This document shows positions 32,444-44,162 of a DNA stretch of 64,000 nt, piece after piece; within the stretch, counting starts at the first letter, position 1, and each line of letters opens with the position of its first letter. Source of the stretch: Melastoma dodecandrum (taxonomy: Eukaryota > Streptophyta > Magnoliopsida > Myrtales > Melastomataceae); NCBI GenBank assembly GCA_029817715.1, contig JARUPY010000473.1:806001-870000 (forward strand), written 5' to 3'. The notes below the pieces were generated by a model. The model ran no database searches. It was given only the letters and a program-made list of their open reading frames with translations, and had not been told where the DNA came from. Position numbers and translations under genes: made by a program.

Positions 32444-33725
32444 ATGAAGCAGTTCAAGGACCCGTTCGAGGCGGCGTTCGAGGAGCAGCACGACGACGAC
32501 GACGAATCACCTTCAGAGTCTCCTGTCCATCACGATCCCCCCGGCGTCCCTGCCGACCCCCCGTCCCTCCCTCAGGACGACTACGACGACGACGATGAGG
32601 ACGCCGCTAATGATGCTCCGTCCGTTGCTATGGGGACTGCGGACGCGTCCGGTGCCAAGGTCGCGAGCAAGGAGGAGGAGGACGACGAAGAGGAGGAGCA
32701 TATGGACGTCGACCTCCCTAAGTTCGCTTCCCCCTCCGCCACCGGGGACCCTGACAAGATGGCCAAGATGCAGTCAGCTCCTCCCCCATCTCTCTCCTTG
32801 CCCTCTCTGTTCATTGATTTTTTTTGTAGCGTTTGATGGTTCGGAAGCTTGCTTTCGGTTATTTATCCATCGCTGGTTCGTTTGTTGCCTAATATAAAAT
32901 GAAAAAGCCACCACAGTCGTAGTTGTGTGCTCTGCCTCTCGGCTAGATAGGTTTGGAAGCTTTTCTGGGTACCGAGAGCTCTAGAATCAGGTTATCGACG
33001 AAGTAATTTTGGTTATTTTAGCAGCATCTTGCGCCATGGGGCAGCTTCTTCGTACTGATTGTTTCTTTCTTTGTGACCTCCCCCCTGAAGGGCCATTTTA
33101 TCACAGTTCACAGTGGAGCAGATGAACAGATACGAGTCTTTCCGAAGGTCCGGATTCCAGAAATCCACCATGAAAAGGGTACTCGCTTTGAGTTGGCATC
33201 TCAATGTCTGCTCAGCTAGCTGTACTCTTTGTAGTTGATCTTTCCCGCAAGCTGTTTATATATTGCTTTGGCTCTGATACTACTTCACACTTCATTGTTA
33301 TTGTGTTTGGTGGAGAAGCTGCTGGTCGGCGTCACGGGGTCCCAAAAGATCTCCATGCCAATGACAATTGTAATGTCTGGAATCGCCAAGTTGTTTGTTG
33401 GAGAGCTCGTGGAGACAGGTAGCAAGGCCCTTCCTGTTATAAAAATAACATTGTTTCTCCTAGGTTTTAATCAGCAAGCATTTCTTTAAAAGTTCGCTTG
33501 GGAAGTTTTCCGTTTCGTTGGAAATAGAAATGTATTTGACGATAGATTTGAGCTCCTCCCATTTGATCGTGGTCTTCGTGATCTTGTGTGGATGCAGCTA
33601 GAGTTGTTATGGCTGAGAGGAAGGAATCCGGGCCTATAAGACCCTGTCACGTCCGAGAATCATACAGAAGGTTAAAGCTGGAAGGCAAATTGCCAAAGAG
33701 ATCTGTTCCGAGGCTTTTCCGGTAG
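32444..33725 (+). CDS. TAF11: Transcription initiation factor TFIID subunit 11 (TAF11)
   Basis: Four exons join cleanly: 32444-32772, 33091-33178, 33316-33418, 33598-33725, giving 215 aa. The N-terminus MKQFKDPFEAAFEEQ and a long acidic Asp/Glu stretch match plant TAF11. The EEHMDVDL and DPDKMAKMQ blocks lead into the TAFII28-type histone fold: ILSQFTVEQMNRYESFRRS, LLVGVTGSQKISMPM, VMSGIAKLFVGELVE and ARVVMAERKESGPIRPCHV. The end is YRRLKLEGKLPKRSVPRLFR. TAF11 pairs with TAF13 through this fold in TFIID in the nucleus. The exon 3 acceptor is TGGAG|AAG, with a weak pyrimidine tract but the right frame. No lesions. A MITE lies in its upstream region. Confidence 0.95.
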
Positions 33726-34456
33726 ATGCATTTGCAATTGTGGTTCCTGCCAATCCTGTTCTCTCTTGGTGTATGGTTTCTGCCAATGGATCGGAAGAAA
33801 GAAGTCCCAACTTTGGCATGAGGTTTACCTGATTGCTCGGAACATACAACCGAGGTGCTTCCATGGAGCTTACGATGCTCATTTTGTTAAGCACGGGGAA
33901 GCTTCTTGCTAGACCCTGTCTCTTCACAGTGTCTAGTGGTTATTTTGCTACTTCCAGTTCCTGAGATCTGGGCCCCTTGTTTTGTTTAACCTGCTGAATT
34001 GAGGTGACACTGTAATAGCTGAAAGAGGGTGTCTGTTTCATAAAGTCTATTGTTTGTTATACCAAGGCGATGGCTGTGACAATCACAGCAGATCCTCAAC
34101 TGCTTGCTACATCACATAAATTATATACGTAAATGCTTTCTTACAGCAGCAGGAAACAACCCTCAGAGACTAACCTGACTGGCATTCGCCAAGAAAACGA
34201 TTCTCAAATTCACTCACTAGGGAAGAAAAGAACCCCTTGTCAATGTCAATTCTCTAACATATTGCAGAGAAACCTCCCAACTGTGAACCAAATCTTTGAG
34301 CTACAGATTGAGTTGGTCATACCTGGAAAGGAGGAAAGTTGATCTCTCAAGTACCCGGCCACTACCCATATAAACAAGACAGTACAGTGCCAAGTTAATA
34401 AGCAGCAAGGCCCAGTTCTGCCTCCCCAACTTCAGAAACCGGTATGCATCAACCAC
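33726..34456. other. Convergent spacer, 3' UTRs of TAF11 and the RIN13-like gene
   Basis: About 730 bp between two tail-to-tail genes. It presumably holds both 3' UTRs. No further gene was recognised. Confidence 0.45.
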
Positions 34457-37223
34457 CTAGGATCCAGTCACACCATTCCAGGGGGTCTCGAAATCGAATA
34501 ACAACGCACTCGTATCAACTGTAGTAGCAGGAGGTTCGATTGAGATTGGACCCTGGGGAGGATCACTTTCTGACCACCAATTATTGTTCATGGTCATGTT
34601 GCCAATATCGAATTCTTGAGGTAAGTTGTGGTCAGATGGTTGGATAGGTTGCTGTTGCCTGTGGACGACTGTCGCAGAATCCATGGTCTCTGCTTCCGGA
34701 TGAAGAGGGACCCCTTGATTTTGATGGGGTGGATGGACCAATTGATTCAAATCCCCAGCATCTTCAATCTGTTGGTAGATAGTGCTTACATACCGCGCGT
34801 CCAATGACACGCCACTGTCGGGATGACAAAAGCCTGAGGATTGAGTACACACCATGTTTAGTAATGTACTGGCAGCACTGAGGTGGCCAGTTCTGATATC
34901 AGAAGGGAAAGCAGTGCACAATTGACTGTTCAGACCCGTGATTTTAGCGTGCCCAGTATTTATGGATGTATTTCTCGGGAACTTGCCACTACGTTGCACT
35001 TGAGGAGCATGACTAGCATTGTTTGAAACACATCCAGCTCTGCTTGCTGAAGGATGGTAAACAATTCCCGTTTTGTTAAATCTTGGAACCGAGGAAGCGT
35101 GCTGCGGCCTTATACTGCTTCTACCATGATGTCCACCTTGTCGAACAACATTGATTGCATGAGACAGCCCCACCGGGGCATAGTAAGGTGGCGGGCCAAC
35201 TTTGAAGTTACTTGACTGCTGCTTCCTTAGACCACTGCATATGTTACTGGATGAGTGATTTTCCATGGTCGAGGAGCACCTTTGAAAAATTGGTCGTCTC
35301 GGAGGAAAAATGTTGGCAGGTGAAGTCTTGCTAGGCTGATGATAAATAGCTGGTAGTGGAGGAAGATTTTGCGGCATGTAGTTGATCGGTATTGGTGTGC
35401 TTCCGTCAATAATAGTCTGGCCCGCCTGATGAGCCATCACGTGTTGGGACAGGAGAATTTCTTGCGCAGAGAAAGCGGCTGATTGCATTTGTCCATGATG
35501 TGAAATTTGCGCGGGCAGAGGCATATCAATCTCGACAATACCATTGTCGATACCAAAAGTAACCTGGCCGTCACTCTTACCCGACTTTAAATCCTTTCTG
35601 CGAGTTTTCCAATCTCCATCCTTGTCTGTGGCATGACAATGGTCAGAATTTGACATGCCTGTGCCCCATTTGACACATGGTGCAGGCAAATCACAGACAT
35701 AACAATGGCACTGCATCAGAATTTGCATATTGTTAACTGAATGCATAATGCGGAAAAATATGCCGAAAGTAACTCACGTCACCAGTATCAAACTAACCAG
35801 ATCACAGTGCTTCTCATGAGAAGTTGCATTAAAAGGAAACTTTACGCAATCATGCCGTGGATGAGGGTAATCCCTGCATGCTACCTGAAACAACAACAGA
35901 AGACTCAGTAGAAATCATCTTCACATTTCAGCCCCAATTGTGAAATTCAATTTTTTGCTGTTGTTTTTATTGGAAGTGGGGGAGGGGGGGAGACCTATTA
36001 AACATTAAGTTCCATCGAGTTATATTAAGCCACCACACCGTTGCATGAAACAAAATCACTATTGTTCTAATGATCCATAAATTTCTACCCTTAAGAGTTT
36101 TTAGTCAGCCATATCATGTCTAAAATCAAGAGACAAAATAGGCAGATTTCTAGTTCATTTTCAAGAAACAAGCAACGGCGTGATCGTTGGCATGGTCCCT
36201 AAGTTAATATTGCATTGACAAGAACATAACCATATTTAGCTATTGGCCACTGGACTTGGTTTCCTTTGGGTCTTGCTGTAAACATGACAATCAGGCTCCA
36301 GCAACTTAACTCGACCCGTTAACTAATTCTAGAGATGAAGGGCTTTCCAAGCCGCATCTCTGTGTTTTACAAATCATTCAATCATGCTAGTTGACTGTTT
36401 TCTCAATATTTATGTTGATAAGCCACAGAAGATCTCAGCTACTTCTTTCTCTTAAAATCGTTGCATCCAACACTCCTACTCTATCATAAGCCATCGACGA
36501 GTCACTAACCAGATATGGAATTCTACCAACCATGGCTAGAAAAATCAAATAAGTATCCCCAGCTGAGGGTCCTATCAATTCAGACAAAACCTTGGGAAAT
36601 CAATTTCTCTGAGGTAATTTGAAGCTTGAACCATTGGCTAAAGTACTTGTCTCGGAAATTAGACTGAAGTCTTAATCAAACAAGAAAACAAGCGAGAACA
36701 GGGAACAGCCAGTCACAATTGCGGTACACTGTCAAGCACGACTACATCACCATGGAGCCACCACTAACACCACTTTAGTAGCCAGACCCACCGCTAATAA
36801 CCACCAAAATTATCAAGGAAGTACCTGTCCCTTCTCTCCGACGACGAACAAGTCCTCAGAATCTGACCCATCATCACTACCCTTATTACCCTCTACGGCC
36901 GGGATCGACTTATCAGGATCCCCATCCAAGACCAAGCACTCGTCGTCGTCGTCGGCGGCGGCACGATCCCTATCACCACTACTCTCCAACTTCCTTTTCC
37001 TCGACTTGTCGAGGGGACAGGACTCCCCTATCACTACAACATCGTCGTCGTCCTCCTCCTGCTGCTGCTGAGCTGCCGCTAAACCCTTGACGGCGTCCTC
37101 GTAAAGGAGCTCCCCTAACCAATCGAAGTCGTCGTTCGACACGACAATCGGAGGCGACCCCTCGTCGGAACTGATGTCGACGACAACGACGGGGGGGCGG
37201 TCATCGGCCTGATCGCATTCCAT
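34457..37223 (-). CDS. RPM1-interacting protein 13-like (RIN13 family)
   Basis: Three exons, 37223-36825, 35884-35798 and 35710-34457, give 579 aa in frame. The N-terminal third is acidic with DISSDEGSPP, a DDDDVVVIGE stretch and SRKRKLES, a possible nuclear signal. Exon 2 and the start of exon 3 carry the family block ACRDYPHPRHDCVKFPF, then HEKHCDLCHCYVCDLPAPC, WGTG and HCHATD, a Cys/His-rich motif that looks metal-binding. The long last exon is Gln/Ser/Pro-rich and poorly structured. In Arabidopsis RIN13 interacts with the RPM1 immune receptor and enhances its response. Assignment rests on the Cys/His block. The ATG at 37223 is the first true ATG; the frame is open to a GTG nine bases upstream. 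Convergent with TAF11. Confidence 0.82.
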
Positions 37224-38678
37224 CAAGGGCACATCCGACCGCGACAGATAATGAAGACCAGGGAGAAAATAGTCGCCGTGTTTACTAAGAAATATTCGGT
37301 AAAAACAAAATATTTAGTTCGAGAATATAATTACCATAAATAAAGAGTAAACAGAAACATAATCTGTACAGAGCTGAAAGAAAATAGAACTAGAAAGCTT
37401 AAGAATCAAGAATTAATTAGTAACTCGGAATGATGTTGTTTTTTTAACTCTTGTTGGTGATTTCGTCTTTTACTTAATTCAAATCTTAACTACGCTATTA
37501 ATTTCGTGACACTTGCTTTTATGTGTCGGAAACTATTACTTTCTTCTGAAAAATATCTATTAATGACCTTTTTAAATTATGAGAATTTTCTGAAGGTATT
37601 CTAAATGTAATATCCCTGAATTTTATAGGTTTTTGGGAATATATGAATGAATTAGACTTGAACTCTACAAATAGGAGACAAGGGAAGTAGCGGAGGATAT
37701 AACCAGAAAGCCCCATCCATACAAGAGAACCGGTATCCGCGTTGGTGCAATGTGCGTGAAATTTTAAAGGAAACGAATCTAGGATTGGCAGGCAATCGAA
37801 GAACCCCAGAGGATGGAAGCGTGATCGATTTATGATCAATAATGCAATCAAGCTTTCATTCATAAGTCGGAAGGTTGGAGTTCAAGCAACCACAGACATT
37901 CTTATTATATGTTACGACTGAGTGATGATTCCTTGTTTCGACATGTCTACACGGGGTCGGAATAGTGAGCTCCCCGCCTGCGGTGTTCGGCGGGAGGCCA
38001 ACGGCCAATACGCCTTGTTTGATATGCTACATATTTTTCTCGTGATCTATCTTGCACGTGCGTATGCATCACAAAAAAAGAATAGGGAGGAGACGAGGAT
38101 GATGCTAGAGGGGATACTTGAGTAGCAGACGTAGCATGACTTGCATTACGTGTGTGCGATGCTCGTCTATTTGATGTGATCTCGTACCTCAGCGAATGTT
38201 TTCATTAACTTGTTTTTGGGCTGCATATTTTCCTTTAAGCAGGTTAACAATTTGAGGACTCAAAACCACATCCGACAAAGACCTGCGTGATGCTTGTTCG
38301 CCGTGTGCACTGGTGCCAGGACACTTGAACCTAGAAGGCTAGCGTCACGTCTGAAATATTTTTGCAATTAGTGATCTGCAGCATTCATTACTAAAAGACA
38401 CCCAAAATGTCTTCTGATAAACACTGCAAAAACAACTTCCGACGGAACGTGCAAAAAGCTCTGATTACAACCCACAACACAACCATCCAAGCAATTTTAT
38501 TGAGACGATTGGATGGAATTTCCTAAGTCCGAGACACGCCTAACATTCTACAAGTGCGATTCTTGATAAAGGAAACGTCTAAGTCTCATTGATGGATACG
38601 GCATGGTGTTTTCGGACAAGCATAGTCACACCAGGCAGCCTTCGTGGATATAAAAAGGACTGAATATGAACAAATTCT
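37224..38678. other. Intergenic region of about 1.45 kb
   Basis: Promoter side of the RIN13-like gene (AT-rich, 37240-37600) and then 3' flank of the TORTIFOLIA1-like gene. A GC-rich patch near 37950-38040 has no recognisable coding content. Nothing else was found. Confidence 0.4.
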
Positions 38679-41600
38679 TCAGTTTGCATTAAACCTGACT
38701 CGCTGCAAATTCATGGCTACTTGATTGATGGATCTTCTCTCTGCTGTACTGAAAATGTCCGAGTTCAGAGCTGCTTGAACGAAGGGCGAGACAGTCTGGG
38801 AGACAATGTTGTACTTCGAACCATGGACTGCGCTCAAATCTACTATCTGCAGAGGAAAACAAAGTTCCACTAAGTTACCTTACAATATTACGAGACAAAT
38901 TGTCATCCACAAACTAATTACTCGTGGAATTAATGGGCAATAAAAACAGTATATTCGTGTAGGGAACAAAACTCCCTATACTATCTGTCAGGACCAGTCC
39001 GAATGCAATGGGACCATTATCTCATAGTATGGTGTCTTAGAAAGGAGATTTACCTGCTGCCACCATGGGAGTATTAGGTTGAAATATCTTTGCTCTATGA
39101 GATATGAGCCCAAGATATTCAGAACGTTGATGGCTGTTTTCTCTGATAAGTGTTCTACGACAGGACCAGTCCGAATGAGTAGCTGTATCAGAATCTGCTC
39201 GTCCCCCGAAAGTACAGCCTCTACATAAGCAGAGTCTAGATCTCCCATGGCGAGAAAATGACTGACATGTTTCCAGGAAAAGTTTGGGTCCAGACCGGTA
39301 GAAGTAATAGGTCGACGAGGAGAGGCATATGCAACAGGGCTCCTCATTTTCTTGATGGCCGCACCAAGTGGCGTTGTTGAATCATAACAACGAACTGCAT
39401 CTTTCACCGTGCCATTCATTCTGACATTTGAGTTAGAACATGACCAAGGACTCAGGCCCAGCTTTGCTGAAGTTTTAGAGATGATTCCACTGCCAGCAAG
39501 AGGGTTGATAGCAGGATGGTCATTCTTCTTGGTCGATGGTGAAGATAGCTCACTCTCAGTTTCTATGCACTGTCCATGAGAATATGGCGAGAGCTTAGGT
39601 GAATAGACATTTTCAGCCTCATCCTTAGCCATGGGACTGGCATGATGAGAAAAGTTCCTCTCATGGATTAAGCCTTGCGGAATTCTACCCAAGGTTTGTT
39701 CTAAAGCGACCACTTTAGGCTTCAGTGAAGTATCATTCTCCATTAGCCTGGTTGAGAGGACCTGCTTCACGTTCATGTCCGAAAAAAATATCAATGAAGT
39801 CCATGTAATGAAAGAGACGGAAAAAAACACCAACAAAACTGCATCCTCATCAGAAATGTTTCACCTGCAAGACACCAAGTAAGCTGGACTGTTTCTTCTC
39901 CATATCAGATAATTGTTGACGAATGCAGCTCATCTCCTTCACAATCTTTTCACAGCACCTGCAGGTGCTTGGAGGAGTCTCCATTGTTGTGGAATCTAGA
40001 CTTTCACACCGTCCCATATTCACTGGATAAATGTGTTCTTTGCTGCACAACTCCTCAATCATGCCATGTTCAATTCTCCTGCCTGGCTTGTATGAACCTG
40101 TACGGTTGGTGTATCTCTTCGAGTCCTCCGTGCGCTCGATTTGAAAATTATCTGCAACATGGTTTGAAAGAATGGAGGATTCCTGCTTGTCATCCATGTT
40201 CACATAGTCACAAGCCATTTCCTGTGAGCTAGCGAGGTCAGCACTCAGCACTTCTGCAACCTTAGTCATCGTACTACAATCAGATTCTTCATCATTGAGG
40301 TGGTCTATCCTACTTGTTTTGGGAACTGCAATTTCAATATGCCAGTCCTCTGGTTGAAAATGTTCCTGTTGCTCCACGTGATTCTGGGAGGCTTTCTTCA
40401 AACTCAAAGGCACCCTCTTGATAACGGAGTCAGTACCAACATTCTTCGTAACTGTATGTCCTGATTCACAGATAGAACTGGCACAGGAAGTTTCTGGGAA
40501 ACATGAAAGATTAGACCAATAAATAGAATGAAATACTAGCACAGTTTACTCCGTATCTGAAGATGTCGATAGCTTGAGCCTTCATCCGTGATGTTAAAAC
40601 TATAGCCAAAAAGCACAACTAGCACTGGTGGAAAAAATTCTTTCATATCTAGCAAGGTGTTCGTCAAAGTCACCAAACCTTTGAATGAAGATACTGCTGC
40701 GGACTGTTTGGAGTAATCTTTTCCAGGAAGAACTTTCCAACTATTGAGTGCATGAAGAACCACATCCCTAACTGGCTTGACCTGTTTGGAGTTTAAATGA
40801 AAATTGGGTTAAATGCATTAAGAGTGAACATCGTGTGCACGAATAGGCCAAAATAAACCCACCTTATCGAAGCGACATTCCTCAAGGGATTGAATGCAGG
40901 AGCCCCTCAGAGTTGACAACAATGGTCCACCACTAATTGCAATGTCAGCCAATGAGGAAGCTGCGGCTTTTCGTGTGGCCCATTCGGTGCTTTTGAGTGA
41001 GTCTAGGATACTAGCAACTGCAGCAGACAGAAGACCCTCCGTGGGAGCACCTCCAGCCTGAAAAAGAAGAGAAAAAATGGGGTCAATGATTCTGAGACAG
41101 ATAAAGTGTTTGAAGGAGCTAGACGGATCAGGGATCAAGACCAGAATCATGGAGGTGTTGAGTTGGATGAGAGCGGGCTTGGCCATGAAGTGGGGATTCC
41201 TGAGCAACTTGGTCGTCCGGGCCAATAACCGCTGGAGGATCAAGACGGGTGGAAATCTAGTGCAGTCGACAACCCTCGCCAGACACAACGCGGCCCCCAG
41301 CTGCACCTGCTTATGCTGCTCTCCGACAGCCTCGAACAACGGACGCACCAGCGTCACAAAGACCTCCCCTCCATCGTCCTCCTCCGAACAAAAAGAAGCC
41401 ATGACGCCAACCGTCTCCACGCAAGCATCCCTAACCCCAGAGTCGGCGTCCTTATCCTTCAGCCTCCTCACAACACAGCCAATCATCTTCCCAATGAAGG
41501 GCCCCATCACCCCGCCATGAAACCGAACCAGGGATCCAATCAGACGGACGCACTCCCTCCTGACGGCGGGGCTCCCGTCCCCGTCGACCAGCAGGCAGGA

Positions 41601-41765
41601 GACGAATGCGGGGATGGAGTCCCGGTTGAGGGAGCGGGCGATCCTCTCGAGCTCCTCGACGCCGATCCTGTGGGTGTCGCGGTCGGAGACCTTGGAGAGG
41701 GCCTGCGCAACCCTCTGCTTCATGTCGGCCGTCGCCCGGTGCTGCTGACCCCGAGCGTTCTTCAT
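38679..41765 (-). CDS. TORTIFOLIA1/SPIRAL2-like microtubule-associated protein
   Basis: Six exons join in frame: 41765-41142, 41057-40863, 40781-40679, 40493-39865, 39761-39054, 38846-38679, giving 808 aa. The N-terminal ~290 residues form HEAT-type repeats. Markers are LSKVSDRDTHRIGVEELERIA, the VRRECVRLIG helix, DACVETVGVMASF and STEWATRKAAASSLADIA, which is the TOR1-like tubulin-binding region. The middle is low-complexity with a Cys pair CRCCEKIVKEM and a coiled-coil (IRQQLSDMEKKQSSLLGVLQ). The end has the conserved C-terminal module SWKHVSHFLAMGDLDSAYVEAVL, IEQRYFNLILPWWQQIVDL and a final helical tail. This family controls cortical microtubule dynamics and organ twisting. Intron 1 is only 84 nt and lacks an in-frame stop. 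A MITE lies 260 bp upstream of the ATG. Confidence 0.92.
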
Positions 41766-42025
41766 CGTGCATCGACGGTCACGTGCCTACAATCCCATCG
41801 ACACGTGGCCTAGGCCGGTGGCGGTGGAGCGAGCTTCGACGTCTCCATCGGAAACGGATTTTAGTTTTGACGACGAAAGGAGTTGGGCTTTGAGTTTCGC
41901 GCCTTTGGGTGTCGGCCAGTTTGAATTGTGAATGGAGGAGCGTCGTCGTTTAGCGTGTTGTCCTTTTCTTTTCATTTAAAAAAAAAACATTTTTGTACTT
42001 TATTATTACTTTTTCGAAATTTGAA

Positions 42026-42611
42026 GGCAAAATATCAATTTATGGCCTCAACTTTGAGCCAACTTTCTGTTTTGTCCTTAACTTAGTTTGTTATATAATT
42101 TTGTCACCAACTTTTGTTTTTATTTTAATTTTGGCCAATCATGAATTTCTTCTAGCGAAAGCCAAACAAGGCCTTAATAAATAATTTTCATTTATCGACT
42201 AAAAGGAAAAAAAATTAAAAATTAGGAAATAATATTAAAACCTTTCATTTGTTTTTTTATTATAAAATTTTGATGAACAAATCAAGTGAATTGGAAGCCG
42301 AAGTTAACGATAGGTTGCTGATGTTGTCAAAAAATATGAAAAATCGATGAATGTCGGATGATGTTCTATTAGGGGGCGACTATTACGGATAAAGTGGATT
42401 ACGAGACGAATGAATGAGATGTCGAAACTCCACTAATATAGGACACATGTTAGACTATATTAAGGCATTGTTTGGCTTTCGCTAGAAAAAATTCATGATT
42501 AGCCAAAATCGAAATAAAAACAAAAGTTGGTGACAAAATTATATAACAAACTTAGTTAATGACAAAATAGAAAGTTGACTCAAAGTTGAGGCCATAATCG
42601 TATATTTTGCG
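42026..42611. mobile_element. MULE-like MITE, copy 2 (586 bp, long TIRs, 9-bp TSD)
   Basis: It starts GGCAAAATAT and ends ATATTTTGCG, with inverted ends of roughly 150 bp. AAATTTGAA is directly repeated at 42017-42025 and 42612-42620. Internal sequence (for example AAAATCGATGAA and GGATTACGAGACG) is alignable with copy 1 at 31378-31955 throughout, so these are two members of one family and not chance inverted repeats. No coding capacity. It lies in the upstream region of the TORTIFOLIA1-like gene. Confidence 0.85.
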
Positions 42612-42641
42612 AAATTTGAATCAAATCCCAAAAATAGGTAA

Positions 42642-43262
42642 AATTAGCAAATCTACCCGGCAGTAAATCCATTTTTTTCGATCTATTCACTTTTTTGAAA
42701 CGCTTCGAAACCACGTATGTACTTACTCCGTTATATTAAATCCATCTTCCGTTAGTGTTGCAAATAATGGCATCTTACGTATTATCCCTATTTTCACAAA
42801 CGACGTTACACGTCCGTCTTCTCCAAAGCAAACATCCCTTGTTTGTCCTATACCAATTTTTTCCGATCTATCCCGTTTTTTGAGCTTTGAAAACATATAT
42901 GTACTTTCTTCGTTATATTAAATACATCATCAATTAATGTTGCAAAATAACGGCGTCCTACGTGTCATTCATGTTGGCACAAACGACGTTAATACATCTC
43001 CGTTTATACGACATGATAGAAATGACTTACGTGAAGCCGACGTGAGTATAATACATAATAAATTTGCTAATTTGGCATCGGAGAAGACGAATGTGTAACG
43101 CTGTTTGTGCCAACAGGGATAACACGTAGGACGCCGTTATTTGCAACACGGACGATAAATTTGACATAACAGTGTAAGTACATATATGGCTTTGAAGTGT
43201 TTCAAAGAACGAAATAGATCGGAAAAATAGATATAATACATAATAAATTTGCTAATTTGGCA
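42642..43262. mobile_element. Fold-back repeat element built on a ~185-bp unit
   Basis: A ~185-bp unit occurs twice in direct orientation (CGATCTAT at 42679 and 42864) and again inverted (GAAATAGATCGG near 43210). Shared words include ATATGTACTT, CGTTATATTAAAT and GTTGCAAATAA. A 30-bp block beginning ATAATACATAATAAATTTGC occurs at 43048 and 43233, again 185 bp apart, and its core is inverted at the left end (ATTAGCAAAT, 42642). There is no ORF. It begins 22 bp after the TSD of the neighbouring MITE, so this is an insertion hot spot. Confidence 0.7.
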
Positions 43263-44128
43263 GAAAAAAAAAGTATGGTCCCCGATTTTTATTTATTATT
43301 ATTAATTTTCTAAAAAGATACGAATCTAGAGTTTTATATTAACGTCGTCATATACAAAATTTTAAAATGAGGCAAAATATCGAATTGCCACATCAAATAT
43401 TAAGGAATCCAATAAGACAGAAAGAACACAATGCATCGTGAGTGACGGCGTCCAAATTCAACTCACCACTCGATGAGTTCAAATTTACAATTTTTGTGAC
43501 TGTGAATCTAAAATGGAAGGACTAATTCATTCTTATACATTTCATCTACATTCCGACATTAACTTACTGAGACTTTTTTTTTCCCTCCTAGTTTTAACTT
43601 TTTGTTTAGAAGAATTGATCGATTTTCATAAGGAAAGATTTTCCTTTTCATGTTATGTGCTTCAATTGAAGTTAGTTTTTAATACATCCTGTTTTAAAAT
43701 TTTGAAATTTTAAATAAAGACGAAATAGTAAAATAATAGTAGCTGAGGAACATGTTTGGTTGTGCCAAAAAATCTTCTAAATGAGGTGGACACGAACAAA
43801 TCCCGGGTTACGAGCCACTGCTTTGATCCTGTACAGTTTTCGATTTCGCCGTACAACGTAAGTTGTTACATTATGGAAAAGGTGGGTTGCAGCCTTTTCG
43901 TCTTCCTCGTAGAAGACACGTGAAAAGAAACAGAAAGGAAGAAGACGTTTGAAGAAGCAATGGAGACCCAGCAGCTCCCATCTGCCTTGGTTTTGAGCGA
44001 TTCCCAGGAGAAAATGTACGAGCAAACCGATGAGATGATCATTCTCCTGGATTTTGAAACGAAAAACTAAAGGTAAAATGCCTTGGAGCTCCTCTGCGTC
44101 TCTGTTTGACGTGTTTCCTTTTGGTGTT
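43263..44128. other. Upstream region of the aromatic aldehyde synthase-like gene
   Basis: Very AT-rich to 43740, then more balanced and probably promoter and 5' UTR. No other gene recognised. Confidence 0.4.
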
Positions 44129-44141
44129 GGGGGGGGGGGGG
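44129..44141 (+). repeat. G13 run in the 5' UTR, 21 bp before the ATG
   Basis: Thirteen G on the sense strand just ahead of the start codon of the PLP enzyme gene. It is likely in the mRNA, could hinder scanning or fold, and is expected to be length-variable. Confidence 0.75.
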
Positions 44142-44162
44142 TGAGGTGACAGGGACAGGGAA

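Noticed and set aside
32513..32814. Minus-strand frames rich in Ser or Val opposite TAF11 exon 1
   Set aside because: They are antisense shadows of the GAC/GAG-rich acidic stretch of TAF11.
37519..37863. 114-codon minus-strand open frame
   Set aside because: No recognisable domain, AT-rich surroundings and no start context; treated as chance.
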